This document shows, piece after piece, positions 26,786 to 35,896 of a stretch of DNA of 64,000 nt. The notes beneath the pieces are model-generated. The model did no database searches. It was not told the DNA's origin and saw only the letters and a program-made list of their open reading frames with translations. Location: positions 1,712,182 to 1,776,181 of the forward strand of contig NZ_KB933398.1 in the NCBI RefSeq assembly GCF_000392615.1. Reading direction: 5' to 3'. How positions within the stretch are numbered: the stretch's first letter is position 1; each line of letters begins with the position of its first letter. Position numbers and translations under genes: made by a program. This DNA is from Lysinibacillus sphaericus OT4b.31 (GTDB lineage Bacteria; Bacillota; Bacilli; Bacillales_A; Planococcaceae).

Positions 26786-27841
26786 ATGCAATTATTACAA
26801 CAAACGATTCAAAACATTCAACATGTTGACAACAAGATGATGTGGACAGCGAGAGAACGAATAGATGCCCTTAGCAAGCCACCTGGGAGCTTAGGTAAAC
26901 TGGAGTCTCTTGCTGTGCAGCTATCAGGTATTACGGGAAATTTATTGCCACAGATTGATAATAAAGCCATTATTGTCTGTGCGGCAGATCACGGCGTTTG
27001 TGATGAGGGGGTGACGTCAAACCCACAAAATGTGACGGTCTTTCAAACATTAAATTTTCCTAAAGGCTTAACAGGTGTTTGTGCTATCGCAAAAATTACA
27101 AATGCAAAAATTGTCACAGTAGACGTTGGCGTAAAAGAAGATATCCCACTTGATGCGGGTGTCATCATGAAAAAAATTAAATATGGGACGGATAATATGG
27201 CAAAAGGCCCTGCCATGACAAGGGAACAAGCCATTCAATCTATTGAAGTAGGAATTGAAGTAGCTACGGGGGAAATAAGAAGTGGAGCAAATCTACTCGG
27301 GACAGGTGAAATGGGAATTGGTAATACAACACCGAGTGCTGCAATCTTATCGGTTCTGCATGCGTGTAATCCGCTTGAAGTGACAGGTTTCGGTGCAGGC
27401 GTTGGAGCAGGTGGGATTGAGCATAAAATAGCGGTCATTCAAAATGCCATCGCCTTAAACAAACCAAATCGCAATGATGTTATTGATATTCTTGCAAAAG
27501 TTGGTGGTTTAGAAATAGGCGCAATGGCTGGCGTCGTCCTTGCAGCCGCTGCAAATCGTATACCTGTGGTCATTGATGGCTTTATTTCTACTATTGCTGC
27601 CCTGATTGCCTACGAACTTGAACCAAAAGTAAAAGACTATATCATCCCTTCTCATACCTCCGAAGAACCAGGGGCAAAAATTGCAGCCGAATTGCTTGGA
27701 GTTGAACCGATGCTACATATGAATATGCGCTTGGGAGAAGGCTCAGGTGCAGCATTGGCGTTACCTATTTTGGATGCAGCTTGCTCCATGATGAAAAACA
27801 TGGCTACATTAGAGGAATCTATGATGCTGTTAGAAAAGTAA
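26786..27841 (+). CDS. cobT: Nicotinate-nucleotide-dimethylbenzimidazole phosphoribosyltransferase CobT
   Basis: A 351-residue enzyme that activates the lower ligand base of cobalamin. Family markers are KPPGSLGKLE near the start, ADHGVCDEGVTS, NTTPSAAIL, GAGVGAGG and the C-terminal GEGSGAALALPILDAA with a catalytic Glu in the GEGSG region. ATG 26786 follows AAAGGGG; the frame's extension to 26693 lies within the terminator. It is controlled by the cobalamin riboswitch. No other cobalamin genes are adjacent, so it may serve remodelling or salvage, with the other genes elsewhere. Confidence 0.95.
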   Translation: MQLLQQTIQNIQHVDNKMMWTARERIDALSKPPGSLGKLESLAVQLSGITGNLLPQIDNKAIIVCAADHGVCDEGVTSNPQNVTVFQTLNFPKGLTGVCAIAKITNAKIVTVDVGVKEDIPLDAGVIMKKIKYGTDNMAKGPAMTREQAIQSIEVGIEVATGEIRSGANLLGTGEMGIGNTTPSAAILSVLHACNPLEVTGFGAGVGAGGIEHKIAVIQNAIALNKPNRNDVIDILAKVGGLEIGAMAGVVLAAAANRIPVVIDGFISTIAALIAYELEPKVKDYIIPSHTSEEPGAKIAAELLGVEPMLHMNMRLGEGSGAALALPILDAACSMMKNMATLEESMMLLEK

Positions 27842-27950
27842 TTTTAGTTTTTCAAAAGAAAGAGATACAGCAAGTGCTTGTAAGAGTAGTCCCATTTTCA
27901 ACAAGCATAGAGCTTATGTTATACGTTGTGTTTTTAAGAAAGTATAGGAA

Positions 27951-27995
27951 AACAAGCCCAAATAATAGTCACAACTTTTTGGGCTTGTTGTTATT
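27951..27995. terminator. Terminator between cobT and the convergent TRIC gene
   Basis: AACAAGCCCAAA pairs with TTTGGGCTTGTT. T-rich sequence follows on the plus strand, and A-rich sequence before the stem could serve the minus-strand gene. Confidence 0.8.
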
Positions 27996-28014
27996 TAATG
28001 AGAAAGAAGCTTGA

Positions 28015-28620
28015 CTATGCCCGATTCAACTTCCGCAAAGGCAAGCGCCATTTCTTCATATAAGAAAGAATACGTAAAACGGTAATCACACCAAATAATA
28101 CATATAAAAAGATATCCCCCGATAATAATTCGAGTCCAATAATAAGTCCCGCAAGTGCTGCCCATACCCCGTAGATTTCATCGCGAAGTACGAGTGGCTT
28201 ACGTCTAGCTAACATATCACGAACAATCCCACCACCTGAACCGGTTAACACAGCGGCAACGATGACTGCACTAATGGGCATGTCGAGTTTGACAGCATAT
28301 AGTGCGCCTTGAATCGCAAATGCCGACAAGCCGATGGCATCTGTGAAGTTGCCCCAGCGATGCCAATGCTGAATAAGATGGTGCGGAAATATGAAAAATA
28401 TTGTAATCGCCGCTAAGGCAATTTGAAACATCATATCCTGTCCCCACAGTGTTGTCACAGGCAAGCCAATAAGTAAATTTCGAATGGCACCCCCACCAAA
28501 TGCTGTAACAATACCAAGTATATAGACGCCGAATAAATCGTATTCTTCCTCCATCGCAATTATTGCCCCGGAAATAGCGAAGGCAATTGTCCCAATGATA
28601 CTAAAAACCTCCCAAGCCAT
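28015..28620 (-). CDS. TRIC cation channel / UPF0126 family membrane protein
   Basis: A 201-residue membrane protein with two repeated halves, each of about three helices, the TRIC/YadS/YvgT architecture. Conserved Gly-rich motifs are TAFGGGAIRNLLIG and TGSGGGIVRDMLARR, one in each half. ATG at 28620 (MAWEVFSIIGTIAF) has GGGGTG at a proper distance; codons upstream to 28680 have no such site. It is convergent with cobT and shares its terminator. The transported ion is not predictable. Confidence 0.85.
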   Translation of the reverse strand: MAWEVFSIIGTIAFAISGAIIAMEEEYDLFGVYILGIVTAFGGGAIRNLLIGLPVTTLWGQDMMFQIALAAITIFFIFPHHLIQHWHRWGNFTDAIGLSAFAIQGALYAVKLDMPISAVIVAAVLTGSGGGIVRDMLARRKPLVLRDEIYGVWAALAGLIIGLELLSGDIFLYVLFGVITVLRILSYMKKWRLPLRKLNRA

Positions 28621-28680
28621 CCCTTTCACCCCTTCTAACATATAATAAACTTTAGCAATAAAGGTAAAGACTCCTGTCAA

Positions 28681-29002
28681 ATGCTACAGAATCTATGAAT
28701 TTTGCAGCCAAATTCAGTAGTTAAACACTTTTTATGAAACAAGTTCGCACATTAGCTTAGCGCATCTTGCCTTTAGAAACAATAGGCAAGTTTTGCAGGT
28801 AGGCTTACAAATTGTTAAGATAGGACTGAGATTAAGCGGTACTCCAATGAGCGGAGGATTCTTCCTGCTGATTACTAGTTAAACTGATTTAGTGTTGACG
28901 GTCGGTACATCGTTCATCTAACTTATTTTTTTACTTTTCAATGAGCGTTGAACGAGTTATGGATTGTTTACGGAGGACAAATGTGAAACGGAGACGAAGA
29001 CA
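28681..29002. other. Intergenic region upstream of the YnbB-like gene
   Basis: About 320 bases between divergent genes. I see no gene, riboswitch or clear repeat. Short AT-rich promoter-like stretches exist but none is convincing. Confidence 0.5.
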
Positions 29003-30253
29003 ATGACTTTTACAAGCAATTTAACACAACAAACGCTAGCTTTCGCGGCAAAAATAGAGGAAAAGGTGCGTCCGTATCATGCGATGGTTGAGGAAATGGC
29101 ATTTTTCAATCAACAAAAGGTGCTTGCGGCATTCAGAAAGCATCAGGTAAGCGATTATCATCTGCACCCATCTAACGGTTATGGTTATGACGATGAAGGT
29201 CGTGACAATCTTGAACGCGTTTATGCAGAGGTGTTTGGTGCAGAAGCGGCCATTGTGCGCCCGCAAATTATTTCAGGTACGCATGCCATTACGCTTAGTT
29301 TATTCGGTGTATTACGTCCTGGTGATGAGTTGCTGTATATTTCGGGTCAACCATATGATACATTGCAATCCATTGTTGATGGTGGCGAGAAGGATACAGG
29401 ATCACTGAAGGATTATAAAATAGGCTATCGCCATGTAGATTTAATCGACAACCAAACGATTGATTGGGAAGGTGTGGCAACAGCCATTACACCGCACACA
29501 AAAATGATTGCTATTCAGCGTTCCAAGGGTTATGCAACACGTCCATCGTTTACGATTTCACAAATTGCAGAAATGTGTGCTAAGGTGCGTCAACTTGCAC
29601 CAGATGTGGTTATATTTGTGGATAATTGCTATGGTGAATTTGTCGAGGCACAAGAGCCGACAGAGGTCGGTGCGGATCTAATGGCAGGCTCGCTTATTAA
29701 AAATCCAGGTGGTGGCTTAGCCAAAATCGGTGGTTATATTGCTGGTCGTGCCGATTTAGTAGAAAAATGCGCTTATCGTATGACATCACCGGGTATTGGC
29801 GCTGAAGCCGGTGCAACATTGAATACGTTAGGTGATTTCTATCAAGGCTTTTTCCTTGCCCCTCACGTAGTTTCTCAAGCATTAAAAGGGGCAATTTTTA
29901 CAGCAGGAATGCTGGAAGAGGCGGGCATGACGACATCACCTAGTTATGATGCTGTACGTACAGATTTAATTCAATCGGTATCTTTCCAAACTGCGCAGCA
30001 AATGATTGCTTTTTGTCGAGAGATTCAAGCGAATTCCCCAATTAATGCGCATTACGCTCCAGAACCAGCGTATATGCCTGGGTATGAGGATGATGTCATT
30101 ATGGCGGCGGGAACATTTATTCAAGGTTCGAGTATTGAGCTAACTGCGGATGGTCCAATTCGTCCACCTTATACAGCGTTTATTCAGGGTGGATTAACGT
30201 ACGAGCATGTGAAATTTGCCATTTGTAGCGCAGTGCAATCCATCTCAAAATAG
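29003..30253 (+). CDS. YnbB-like PLP-dependent enzyme (methionine gamma-lyase family)
   Basis: A 416-residue fold-type I PLP enzyme. The Lys that binds PLP is probably in the segment GSLIKNPGGGLAKIGGY (about 230-246), and the cofactor contacts IISGTHAI and FVDNCYGEFVE are visible. B. subtilis YnbB, of unknown reaction, lies in the same place just before glnR-glnA; hflX, which precedes it there, is absent here. TTG 28964 opens the frame, but ATG 29003 follows GGAGACGAAG and gives MTFTSNLTQQ, so it is used. Confidence 0.88.
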   Translation: MTFTSNLTQQTLAFAAKIEEKVRPYHAMVEEMAFFNQQKVLAAFRKHQVSDYHLHPSNGYGYDDEGRDNLERVYAEVFGAEAAIVRPQIISGTHAITLSLFGVLRPGDELLYISGQPYDTLQSIVDGGEKDTGSLKDYKIGYRHVDLIDNQTIDWEGVATAITPHTKMIAIQRSKGYATRPSFTISQIAEMCAKVRQLAPDVVIFVDNCYGEFVEAQEPTEVGADLMAGSLIKNPGGGLAKIGGYIAGRADLVEKCAYRMTSPGIGAEAGATLNTLGDFYQGFFLAPHVVSQALKGAIFTAGMLEEAGMTTSPSYDAVRTDLIQSVSFQTAQQMIAFCREIQANSPINAHYAPEPAYMPGYEDDVIMAAGTFIQGSSIELTADGPIRPPYTAFIQGGLTYEHVKFAICSAVQSISK

Positions 30254-30323
30254 GGACACAACTAGTCAATTAGGTACCATTTTTTACAATTTTTCAGCAC
30301 GTTTAAAAAAATCTGAAAAACCA

Positions 30324-30340
30324 TGTTAGAAAACCTTACA
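30324..30340. promoter_or_regulatory. GlnR/TnrA binding site
   Basis: TGTTA-GAAAACC-TTACA is an exact match to the TGTNA-N7-TNACA consensus. It is seven bases upstream of the -35 of the glnR promoter, the autoregulatory position known for glnRA. Confidence 0.9.
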
Positions 30341-30346
30341 TCTTTA

Positions 30347-30375
30347 TTGACAGTGAAAATTTTTCGTTATATGAT
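30347..30375 (+). promoter_or_regulatory. Sigma-A promoter of glnRA
   Basis: TTGACA (30347-30352), 17-base spacer, TATGAT (30370-30375). Confidence 0.9.
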
Positions 30376-30399
30376 TAGCGGGTATTGGAGGGGACTTAA

Positions 30400-30774
30400 A
30401 TGAGTCGTGAAATTAGACGAACTATGCCGTTATTATCCATGAGTATCGTGATGCAATTGACCGAGCTTTCGGCACGCCAAATTCGTTACTATGAAGAACA
30501 CCATTTAATAGAGCCACACCGAACAGAAGGCAATCGTCGTATGTTTTCATTAAATGATGTCGACATACTGCTAGAAATTAAAGATTACTTGGAGCAGGGC
30601 ATGAATATGGCGAAGATAAAAAAATTATTTGCTAAAAAGCTTGATTCTGTTGCAACAGAAGAACCAAACTTAAGCGACACAGAATTACGTCGTATTATGC
30701 GTGAAGAAATGCGCCAAGCACAGCGCATGCAAAAATCATCCATCAGACGTGGGGATTTATCTCGATTCTATTAA
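30400..30774 (+). CDS. glnR: Glutamine synthetase repressor GlnR
   Basis: A 124-residue MerR-family repressor of nitrogen genes. The winged helix has ELSARQIRYYEEHHLIEPHR and EGNRRMFS. The C-terminal tail, which in B. subtilis is autoinhibitory until feedback-inhibited GlnA binds, has the segment SIRRGDLSRFY at the end. GGAGGGGAC precedes the ATG. The GlnR box at 30324-30340 indicates autoregulation. glnA follows. Confidence 0.96.
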   Translation: MSREIRRTMPLLSMSIVMQLTELSARQIRYYEEHHLIEPHRTEGNRRMFSLNDVDILLEIKDYLEQGMNMAKIKKLFAKKLDSVATEEPNLSDTELRRIMREEMRQAQRMQKSSIRRGDLSRFY

Positions 30775-30874
30775 AATTGAGCAGGGGTCCATTTTTTAAG
30801 CGGACAGTTTGTTGTTTCATTAATAGGGTAGAGTAATAATATAAGCTAGACAATTTATAGGAGTGTGGAAAACT

Positions 30875-32209
30875 GTGGGTAAATACACAAAAGAGGACAT
30901 TAAGCGTCTAATCGAGGAAAAAAATGTAAGCTTTATTCGTTTGCAATTTACGGATATTCTTGGCACAATCAAAAACGTTGAAATTCCTGTAAGCCAACTA
31001 GACAAAGCACTAGAAAACAAAATGATGTTCGATGGCTCATCCATTGAAGGCTTCGTACGTATCGAAGAATCAGATATGTATTTACACCCTGATTTAGATT
31101 CTTTCGTAGTGTTCCCTTGGACTTCTGAAAAAGGGAAAGTAGCACGTTTCATCTGTGACGTGTACACTGCAAAAGGCGAACCATTTGCTGGTGACCCACG
31201 TAACAACTTAAAACGTATCCTGAAAAAAATGGAAGACATGGGCTTCACAAGCTTCAACTTAGGACCTGAGCCTGAATTCTTCTTATTCAAGTTAGATGCA
31301 AAAGGCGAACCGACATTAGAAGTGAATGACCACGGTGGTTACTTCGACTTAGCACCAACTGATTTAGGTGAAAACTGCCGTCGTGACATCGTATTAGAGC
31401 TTGAGGAAATGGGCTTTGAAATCGAAGCGTCTCACCATGAGGTAGCACCTGGCCAACACGAAATTGACTTTAAATATGCTGATGCAATTACTGCTTGTGA
31501 CAACATCCAAACATTCAAATTAGTTGTTAAAACAATTGCACGCAAACATGGCCTACACGCTACATTCATGCCAAAACCATTATTTGGTGAAGCAGGCTCT
31601 GGTATGCATTTCAACGTATCTTTATTTAAAGGGAAAGAAAATGCATTCTTCGATGAATCGACAGAACTAGGTCTTTCTGAAACTGCTATGCAATTCATGG
31701 CAGGAGTTCTTGGCCATGTTCAAGGTTTCACAGCAGTAACAAACCCAACAGTTAACTCTTATAAACGACTTGTACCTGGTTATGAAGCGCCATGTTATGT
31801 AGCATGGTCAGCACAAAACCGTTCACCACTTATCCGTATTCCATCTGCACGTGGTCTATCAACTCGAGTAGAGGTACGTTCAGTGGACCCAGCAGCAAAC
31901 CCATATTTAGCAATGGCTGTTATTTTAGAAGCGGGCCTTGAAGGCATTCGCAAACAATTAACGCCACCAGCTGCGATTAACCGTAATATCTATGTAATGA
32001 GTGAAGAAGAGCGTAAGGCAAACGGTATTGAAAATCTACCACCAGCACTTGACGATGCTTTAGCATTACTTGCTAAAGACAAAATTGCTCAAGAAGCGCT
32101 AGGTGAGCATATTTATGCAAACTTCAAAGAAGCAAAAGAAATCGAGTTCGACATGTACCGCACAACAGTACACCAATGGGAACGCGATCAATATTTAAAA
32201 ATGTATTAA
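30875..32209 (+). CDS. glnA: Glutamine synthetase type I GlnA
   Basis: A 444-residue enzyme making glutamine from glutamate, ammonia and ATP, and co-regulator of GlnR. Signature segments are [18 protein letters not shown], the ATP site [14 protein letters not shown] and [10 protein letters not shown] use GTG 30875 ([11 protein letters not shown] aligns with AKYTREDI of B. subtilis, same total length) with TAGGAG 11 bases upstream; GTG 30863 overlaps that site. Its last 52 bases are repeated at 37935-37986, so the gene end is the insertion site of an integrative element but remains intact. Confidence 0.97.
   Translation: MGKYTKEDIKRLIEEKNVSFIRLQFTDILGTIKNVEIPVSQLDKALENKMMFDGSSIEGFVRIEESDMYLHPDLDSFVVFPWTSEKGKVARFICDVYTAKGEPFAGDPRNNLKRILKKMEDMGFTSFNLGPEPEFFLFKLDAKGEPTLEVNDHGGYFDLAPTDLGENCRRDIVLELEEMGFEIEASHHEVAPGQHEIDFKYADAITACDNIQTFKLVVKTIARKHGLHATFMPKPLFGEAGSGMHFNVSLFKGKENAFFDESTELGLSETAMQFMAGVLGHVQGFTAVTNPTVNSYKRLVPGYEAPCYVAWSAQNRSPLIRIPSARGLSTRVEVRSVDPAANPYLAMAVILEAGLEGIRKQLTPPAAINRNIYVMSEEERKANGIENLPPALDDALALLAKDKIAQEALGEHIYANFKEAKEIEFDMYRTTVHQWERDQYLKMY
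32158..32209 (+). repeat. Left attachment repeat (3' end of glnA)
   Basis: The final 52 bases of glnA including the stop. It matches 37935-37986 at 50 of 52 positions; both differences are synonymous (GAT/GAC, TAT/TAC). This is the hallmark of site-specific integration that restores the target gene. Confidence 0.88.
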
Positions 32210-32213
32210 TTAA

Positions 32214-32252
32214 AAGCGTTGGGGCTGTAAGGCTCCAACGCTTCTTTATTTT
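32214..32252 (+). terminator. Terminator after glnA
   Basis: AAGCGTTGG (32214-32222) pairs perfectly with CCAACGCTT (32235-32243), followed by a T-rich stretch. Confidence 0.9.
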
Positions 32253-32256
32253 TATG

Positions 32257-32296
32257 CCCACAAGCCACATTTTATTTGCCCACAAATTGTCCACAA
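32257..32296 (+). repeat. Probable integrase arm-type sites, left end
   Basis: Three copies of (C/T)CCACAA start at 32257, 32279 and 32290, that is 22 and 11 bases apart. The same triplet lies at the right end (37789-37829). Spacing by whole helical turns near an integrase gene end suggests binding of the recombinase N-terminal domain. Confidence 0.55.
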
Positions 32297-32306
32297 AATA
32301 TATTTT

Positions 32307-32462
32307 TTATTTCTGACGCTCCATATATTCATCAAAACTGTCTATTGATTGCTTTGCAATATTATGCGATATATGTGCATAAGTATTCATCGTGGTAACA
32401 ATGGATTCATGCCCTAATCTTACTGAAATCGATTTTATATCCCATTTAGGCGTTACATGCTC
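32307..32462 (-). pseudogene. Tyrosine recombinase (integrase), C-terminal remnant
   Basis: Read on the minus strand from 32462, 51 codons and a TAA encode EHVTPKWDIKSIS, then VRLGHESIVTTMNTYAHI, then about 20 further residues. RLGH and the Tyr of NTYAHI are the last catalytic motifs of tyrosine recombinases. Everything upstream, including the catalytic Arg motifs, is gone, so it is inactive. It lies next to the left attachment repeat, where an element's integrase is expected. Confidence 0.85.
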
Positions 32463-32692
32463 ACATGATTTTTTATAAAAGAGCCATCACTTTTCAGAAA
32501 GATGGCTAAAGAGGGAATCTTATAATGTGAGTGATAGTCTATGTATATGTCATGATGGTTTCCATTGGTATTTCATGATGAAATTTTATTTTGTTTAGTC
32601 ATTGGATAAACAATATTATTCCCCATCAAATGGTAGATAATTGGACAGCACTAGAAGTTCCCCCTAAATCTGTATGGTTGTTATTTATTTTA

Positions 32693-33697
32693 TTACTGAG
32701 TAACTTTCTTCATAAAGTTTAACTCTTGAGCTATATTGTATTGTGCTTCCTCTGTTGAAAAATTACCATTATAACCATGTGCTTGATTCGATTCTTCAGG
32801 AGTAATATATATTGTTACATCTATTCCTAAAGATGATAATTTTTCTTTGAAATCTAATGCTTGATCAGTGAAGGTTGCAACTGTTCCGTCAGTTAAATAA
32901 GTACTTGGAAAATCCACATTTGCATTTTCAATAACATTGGCTTCAGCTACCTCGGATTGACTTTCAAATTCATTTGAACCAAAATAAGCTCTAACCATAC
33001 CGTTGAAAAGCCAGTTTGTAAATGTGAAACCTGTATTATCGACACGAGTTATATCTAATAAGGCACAATTTAAAATAACTCCTTTTAGTGTTATATCCTT
33101 TGTTACCTTAAATCCATATTTTTCTGCATATTCATTATTAGTTTGAATAATAGTTAATTGGCCTGCTAATTGTCCACCAGCTGAACCACCAGAAACCACA
33201 AAGTTATTTTTATCGATACCATATTGTTCTGCATTTTCAGCAACATAACCTAGGGCTTCTGTTGCTTGAATAATTGGAACAGGATATAAATTATCAGGAG
33301 ATAAAGCATAATTCATTGAGACTACAATGTATCCTTCATCAACAAAGTGTTGAACAAATTCTTCATCATCTACTTTATCACCCCATGCAAATCCGCCACC
33401 ATGTATATTAAAAAGTACTGGTCTTGTAGTTGTTGTATTTCCTTCTGGTACAAAAATATCTAAATAATTATTAGGATAATTACTTGCATAGATAACATTT
33501 CTATATACTTTTGTATTATCACTTAATACCTCTTCTGTTTGTTCAACACTCTCATCATAACTGTATTCAGCACCTAGAAAACTTCCTGTAACTTTTAAAA
33601 ATGGGGCTGGATTAAAATGGTTAACGGCAATAATCAATAATATGCTTGCTGTCATTATAATTACCATCCATTTGAAAATTTTTAAAAATTTTTTCAT
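32693..33697 (-). CDS. Alpha/beta hydrolase (HSL-like esterase) with N-terminal membrane anchor
   Basis: A 334-residue esterase. Residues 8-27 are a membrane or signal segment. The HSL-type oxyanion motif HGGGFAWGD (about 99-107) and the nucleophile motif GGSAGGQLAG are present, and the catalytic His is probably in QAHGYNG near the C-terminus. It should act outside the cytoplasmic membrane. The gene is transcribed away from the truncated TetR gene at 33847, so it was probably that repressor's target. AT content is higher than in flanking core genes, consistent with transfer. Confidence 0.85.
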   Translation of the reverse strand: MKKFLKIFKWMVIIMTASILLIIAVNHFNPAPFLKVTGSFLGAEYSYDESVEQTEEVLSDNTKVYRNVIYASNYPNNYLDIFVPEGNTTTTRPVLFNIHGGGFAWGDKVDDEEFVQHFVDEGYIVVSMNYALSPDNLYPVPIIQATEALGYVAENAEQYGIDKNNFVVSGGSAGGQLAGQLTIIQTNNEYAEKYGFKVTKDITLKGVILNCALLDITRVDNTGFTFTNWLFNGMVRAYFGSNEFESQSEVAEANVIENANVDFPSTYLTDGTVATFTDQALDFKEKLSSLGIDVTIYITPEESNQAHGYNGNFSTEEAQYNIAQELNFMKKVTQ

Positions 33698-33846
33698 AAT
33701 TTTTATACTCCTTTTATTTCAACACTACGTTGAGTTATTGATGCTGATTTATTATATTAATTCAAAATCGGAAGACAACAATCAATTCATTTCGATGTGT
33801 TATTATCTCAACACTAATATCAATAGTGTCTTAAATGAGTTCATTT

Positions 33847-33963
33847 ATGACAAATACTTATGGCAATAGACGTTCGAAAATGACAAAACAAATGATTAGA
33901 GAAGCATTCTTTAAACTAATAAAGCTGAAAAATATTAATAAAATTACAGTTAAAGAATTATGA
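33847..33963 (+). pseudogene. TetR/AcrR-family regulator, N-terminal remnant
   Basis: ATG 33847 opens 38 codons: MTNTYGNRRSKM, then TKQMIREAFFKLIKLKN, then INKITVKEL and TGA. This is the first helix and part of the helix-turn-helix of TetR proteins, cut exactly where the recognition helix should follow. The remaining two-thirds is missing. It faces away from the hydrolase gene. The break point is next to the start of a frame that leads into the zinc-ribbon gene, suggesting a deletion. Confidence 0.75.
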
Positions 33964-34064
33964 AATGCCTAAATTTGAACCTGGGCTTTTTTTCTTTTGA
34001 ATTATTGGTATATTTAGTAATTCAAAGTATACCGTTTAAAAACACTATTAGGAGCGATGAAGTG

Positions 34065-34544
34065 ATGGTCAAAGCTTTAAATTGTCCCAACTGTGCTGCA
34101 GCATTCAATCCAAAGGAAAATATTTGTGAATACTGTGGTAGTTATATTATTACATCACAAGCAAAGCAAATCACTTATGATTTAGACGTTTTCAACCCTA
34201 CATATAAAAAAATCTTCTTCCATGAAATTGAAATGAATGAAAATGAATTCCCTTTACGCTCAGGTTTTGCAAACATGTATTACAGTGCAACTCGTTCTGA
34301 TGGTGGTCGGCTATTATTAACAAATCAACGAATAATTTTTTGTGCCCATGCTCTTAATATAAATCCTAATTTATGTTGGGAATTAAGTTTAGGCAGAGTA
34401 GATCGAACTGAACTCGGTTTAAATCTTCTTATTACACAAAGAGTTCATATTTTTGATAGAGAAGAAAATAATACAACATTTGTTGTGTATGGTGGGAAAC
34501 ACTGGCTAAATGAAATGGGTCATGCCTTAAACAAGATTAAATAG
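34065..34544 (+). CDS. Zinc-ribbon protein with a GRAM/PH-like domain
   Basis: A 159-residue protein. The N-terminus has two CxxC pairs (CPNC and CEYC, residues about 6-25) forming a zinc ribbon. The rest resembles bacterial GRAM or PH-like domains (GGRLLLTNQRIIFCAH). The start ATG 34065 has AGGAG upstream; the frame's extension to 33960 crosses the presumed deletion junction. A frameshifted piece of a paralogue with the same GGKHWLNE end lies at 37565-37732. Function unknown. Confidence 0.7.
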   Translation: MVKALNCPNCAAAFNPKENICEYCGSYIITSQAKQITYDLDVFNPTYKKIFFHEIEMNENEFPLRSGFANMYYSATRSDGGRLLLTNQRIIFCAHALNINPNLCWELSLGRVDRTELGLNLLITQRVHIFDREENNTTFVVYGGKHWLNEMGHALNKIK

Positions 34545-34580
34545 AAAACACAATATAAGAAGTGACCATGGTGTTAAGAG

Positions 34581-34621
34581 ATAATAAAGTTGTTTAATTT
34601 ACAATAAAGTTGTTTAATTTT
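34581..34621. repeat. Tandem 20-bp repeat, with inverted copies at 36650-36800
   Basis: AATAAAGTTGTTTAATTT occurs twice in tandem (from 34583 and 34603). Inverted relatives, AATTAAACAACTTTATT and variants, lie near 36655, 36710 and 36776. They bracket the DUF3021/LytTR/CPBP module. Confidence 0.55.
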
Positions 34622-34778
34622 TATTGAACTAACTGTGCAGTTTAGTTGAATAATCTTCGGCTCATACAGTTATAGTTGTAAATGAAGAACAATTAGTAGG
34701 GGATAAAGATGGAGGCTGTTTAATTTAAGTCGTTTGAAAACAAAATGAAAATATCTGAAAAGGAAGGTTTAAATACAA

Positions 34779-34810
34779 AAGAGGCTTATTTTGTTGACTA
34801 GCCTCTTTAA
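34779..34810 (-). terminator. Terminator of the DUF3021 gene
   Basis: AAGAGGCT pairs with AGCCTCTT; on the minus strand the stem is followed by TTTTGTATTT. Confidence 0.75.
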
Positions 34811-34834
34811 ATAATTAATTTCTATCAAAGAAAT

Positions 34835-35272
34835 CTATTGAATATTACTACTGTCTGTATGTACAATGATTTTCTGCTTCATTTTTTTCACTTCCGATTG
34901 ACTATAAAAATAAAATAACAGCCAAACTAGTGCAAAAATTAATACATTAAATAGCAACAATAGAATCGTTAGTTTTATCGAAAATGTTGGAAGCCATTTT
35001 AAAGAAAAGGCGACAGCTATAAAGGTCCCTATAGCGATAAAAAAATGACAAGCACTTTGTTGTAAAAATGTTAAACGTTCTGTTCTATAGATGTATGAAG
35101 GTAGTATACAGGCAATGCCAACAGTAACTGATCCGAAAACTTGTTGTGGAAAATTAGATATAACAGCTTCTAAAAACAAATCCCCTTTCAACCAATATCC
35201 AATAAGATTTACAAAAACAAAAACTGTACAGCCCATACTTATTCCGAACCATAAATTCTTGAAAAAGTTCAT
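34835..35272 (-). CDS. DUF3021 family membrane protein
   Basis: A 145-residue protein with four predicted membrane helices and a short basic C-terminus (SEVKKMKQKI). The length, topology and place directly after a LytTR-domain gene fit DUF3021, whose members are regularly paired with LytTR regulators and are thought to regulate them. It starts four bases after the LytTR stop. A co-transcribed regulatory pair is the best reading. Confidence 0.8.
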   Translation of the reverse strand: MNFFKNLWFGISMGCTVFVFVNLIGYWLKGDLFLEAVISNFPQQVFGSVTVGIACILPSYIYRTERLTFLQQSACHFFIAIGTFIAVAFSLKWLPTFSIKLTILLLLFNVLIFALVWLLFYFYSQSEVKKMKQKIIVHTDSSNIQ

Positions 35273-35276
35273 GTAT

Positions 35277-35717
35277 TTATACCCCCAAGCGCTCTTTAAA
35301 TGATTTTTTATAATTGCGTGAAATGACTTCTTTTATTCCTAAAGTAAGCTCGATTTCCATTGTGCCATTAAAGGAAGCTTCAATATTTCTGATTTTTCTA
35401 GGATTAATGATGGCAGATTTAGAAATCCGAATAAAACCTTCCCCTAGTTGCTGCTCTAACTCGTACAAAGGTTTATTCATAAGTACACGATTACCATCGT
35501 CGCTATATAGTACTAAATCTTTGCCTTCCGTCCTAATAGCAATAACAGAATTAGGCTCGATAATATGTACTTTATTGTTAGCGGCCCCTGTTAAAATTTG
35601 TTGTTCTTCTTGTTGTAAGAGTGAGATTGCAGCCTGTATAGTTGGCGTTAATTTAGAAACGCAGATTGTTATGTAGGGTTCATCAATTTGTGAATCAATT
35701 TTTATGTCTATCTTCAA
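35277..35717 (-). CDS. LytTR-domain DNA-binding regulator
   Basis: A regulator of about 146 residues. The C-terminal LytTR domain (about 50-146) has GEGFIRISKSAIINPRKI and ends with ISRNYKKSFKERL, both conserved. There is no receiver domain. I place the start at TTG 35717 (MKIDIKIDSQID), six bases after AGAGGTG; ATG 35723 directly abuts that site and is less likely. It probably controls its own operon and perhaps the divergent CPBP gene, with the palindrome at 35812-35823 as a candidate site. Confidence 0.82.
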   Translation of the reverse strand: MKIDIKIDSQIDEPYITICVSKLTPTIQAAISLLQQEEQQILTGAANNKVHIIEPNSVIAIRTEGKDLVLYSDDGNRVLMNKPLYELEQQLGEGFIRISKSAIINPRKIRNIEASFNGTMEIELTLGIKEVISRNYKKSFKERLGV

Positions 35718-35811
35718 CTCCATCACCTCTCTATAAAATATACCATAAATTACAAATCGAATAATGCAGGTTGTCATCCATAAAAAGCATTTCACCTTTC
35801 AATAAAGACAT

Positions 35812-35823
35812 GTTACATGTAAC
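35812..35823. promoter_or_regulatory. Palindrome GTTACATGTAAC between divergent genes
   Basis: A perfect 12-bp palindrome lies between the LytTR gene and the CPBP gene. It is a possible operator for either; no other support. Confidence 0.35.
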
Positions 35824-35896
35824 GTATTGTTGCTAAACTTTGATGTCGTTATATTAGGCCTTAGAAACATTAATTTAATACAAGGGGGCAGTTAAT

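Noticed and set aside
27781-28014. 77-codon frame over the end of cobT and its terminator
   Set aside because: Mostly overlaps cobT in another frame and includes the terminator stem.
33642-33869. 75-codon frame between the hydrolase and the TetR remnant
   Set aside because: Overlaps the start and promoter of the hydrolase, has no ribosome binding site, and is in a different frame from the TetR remnant.
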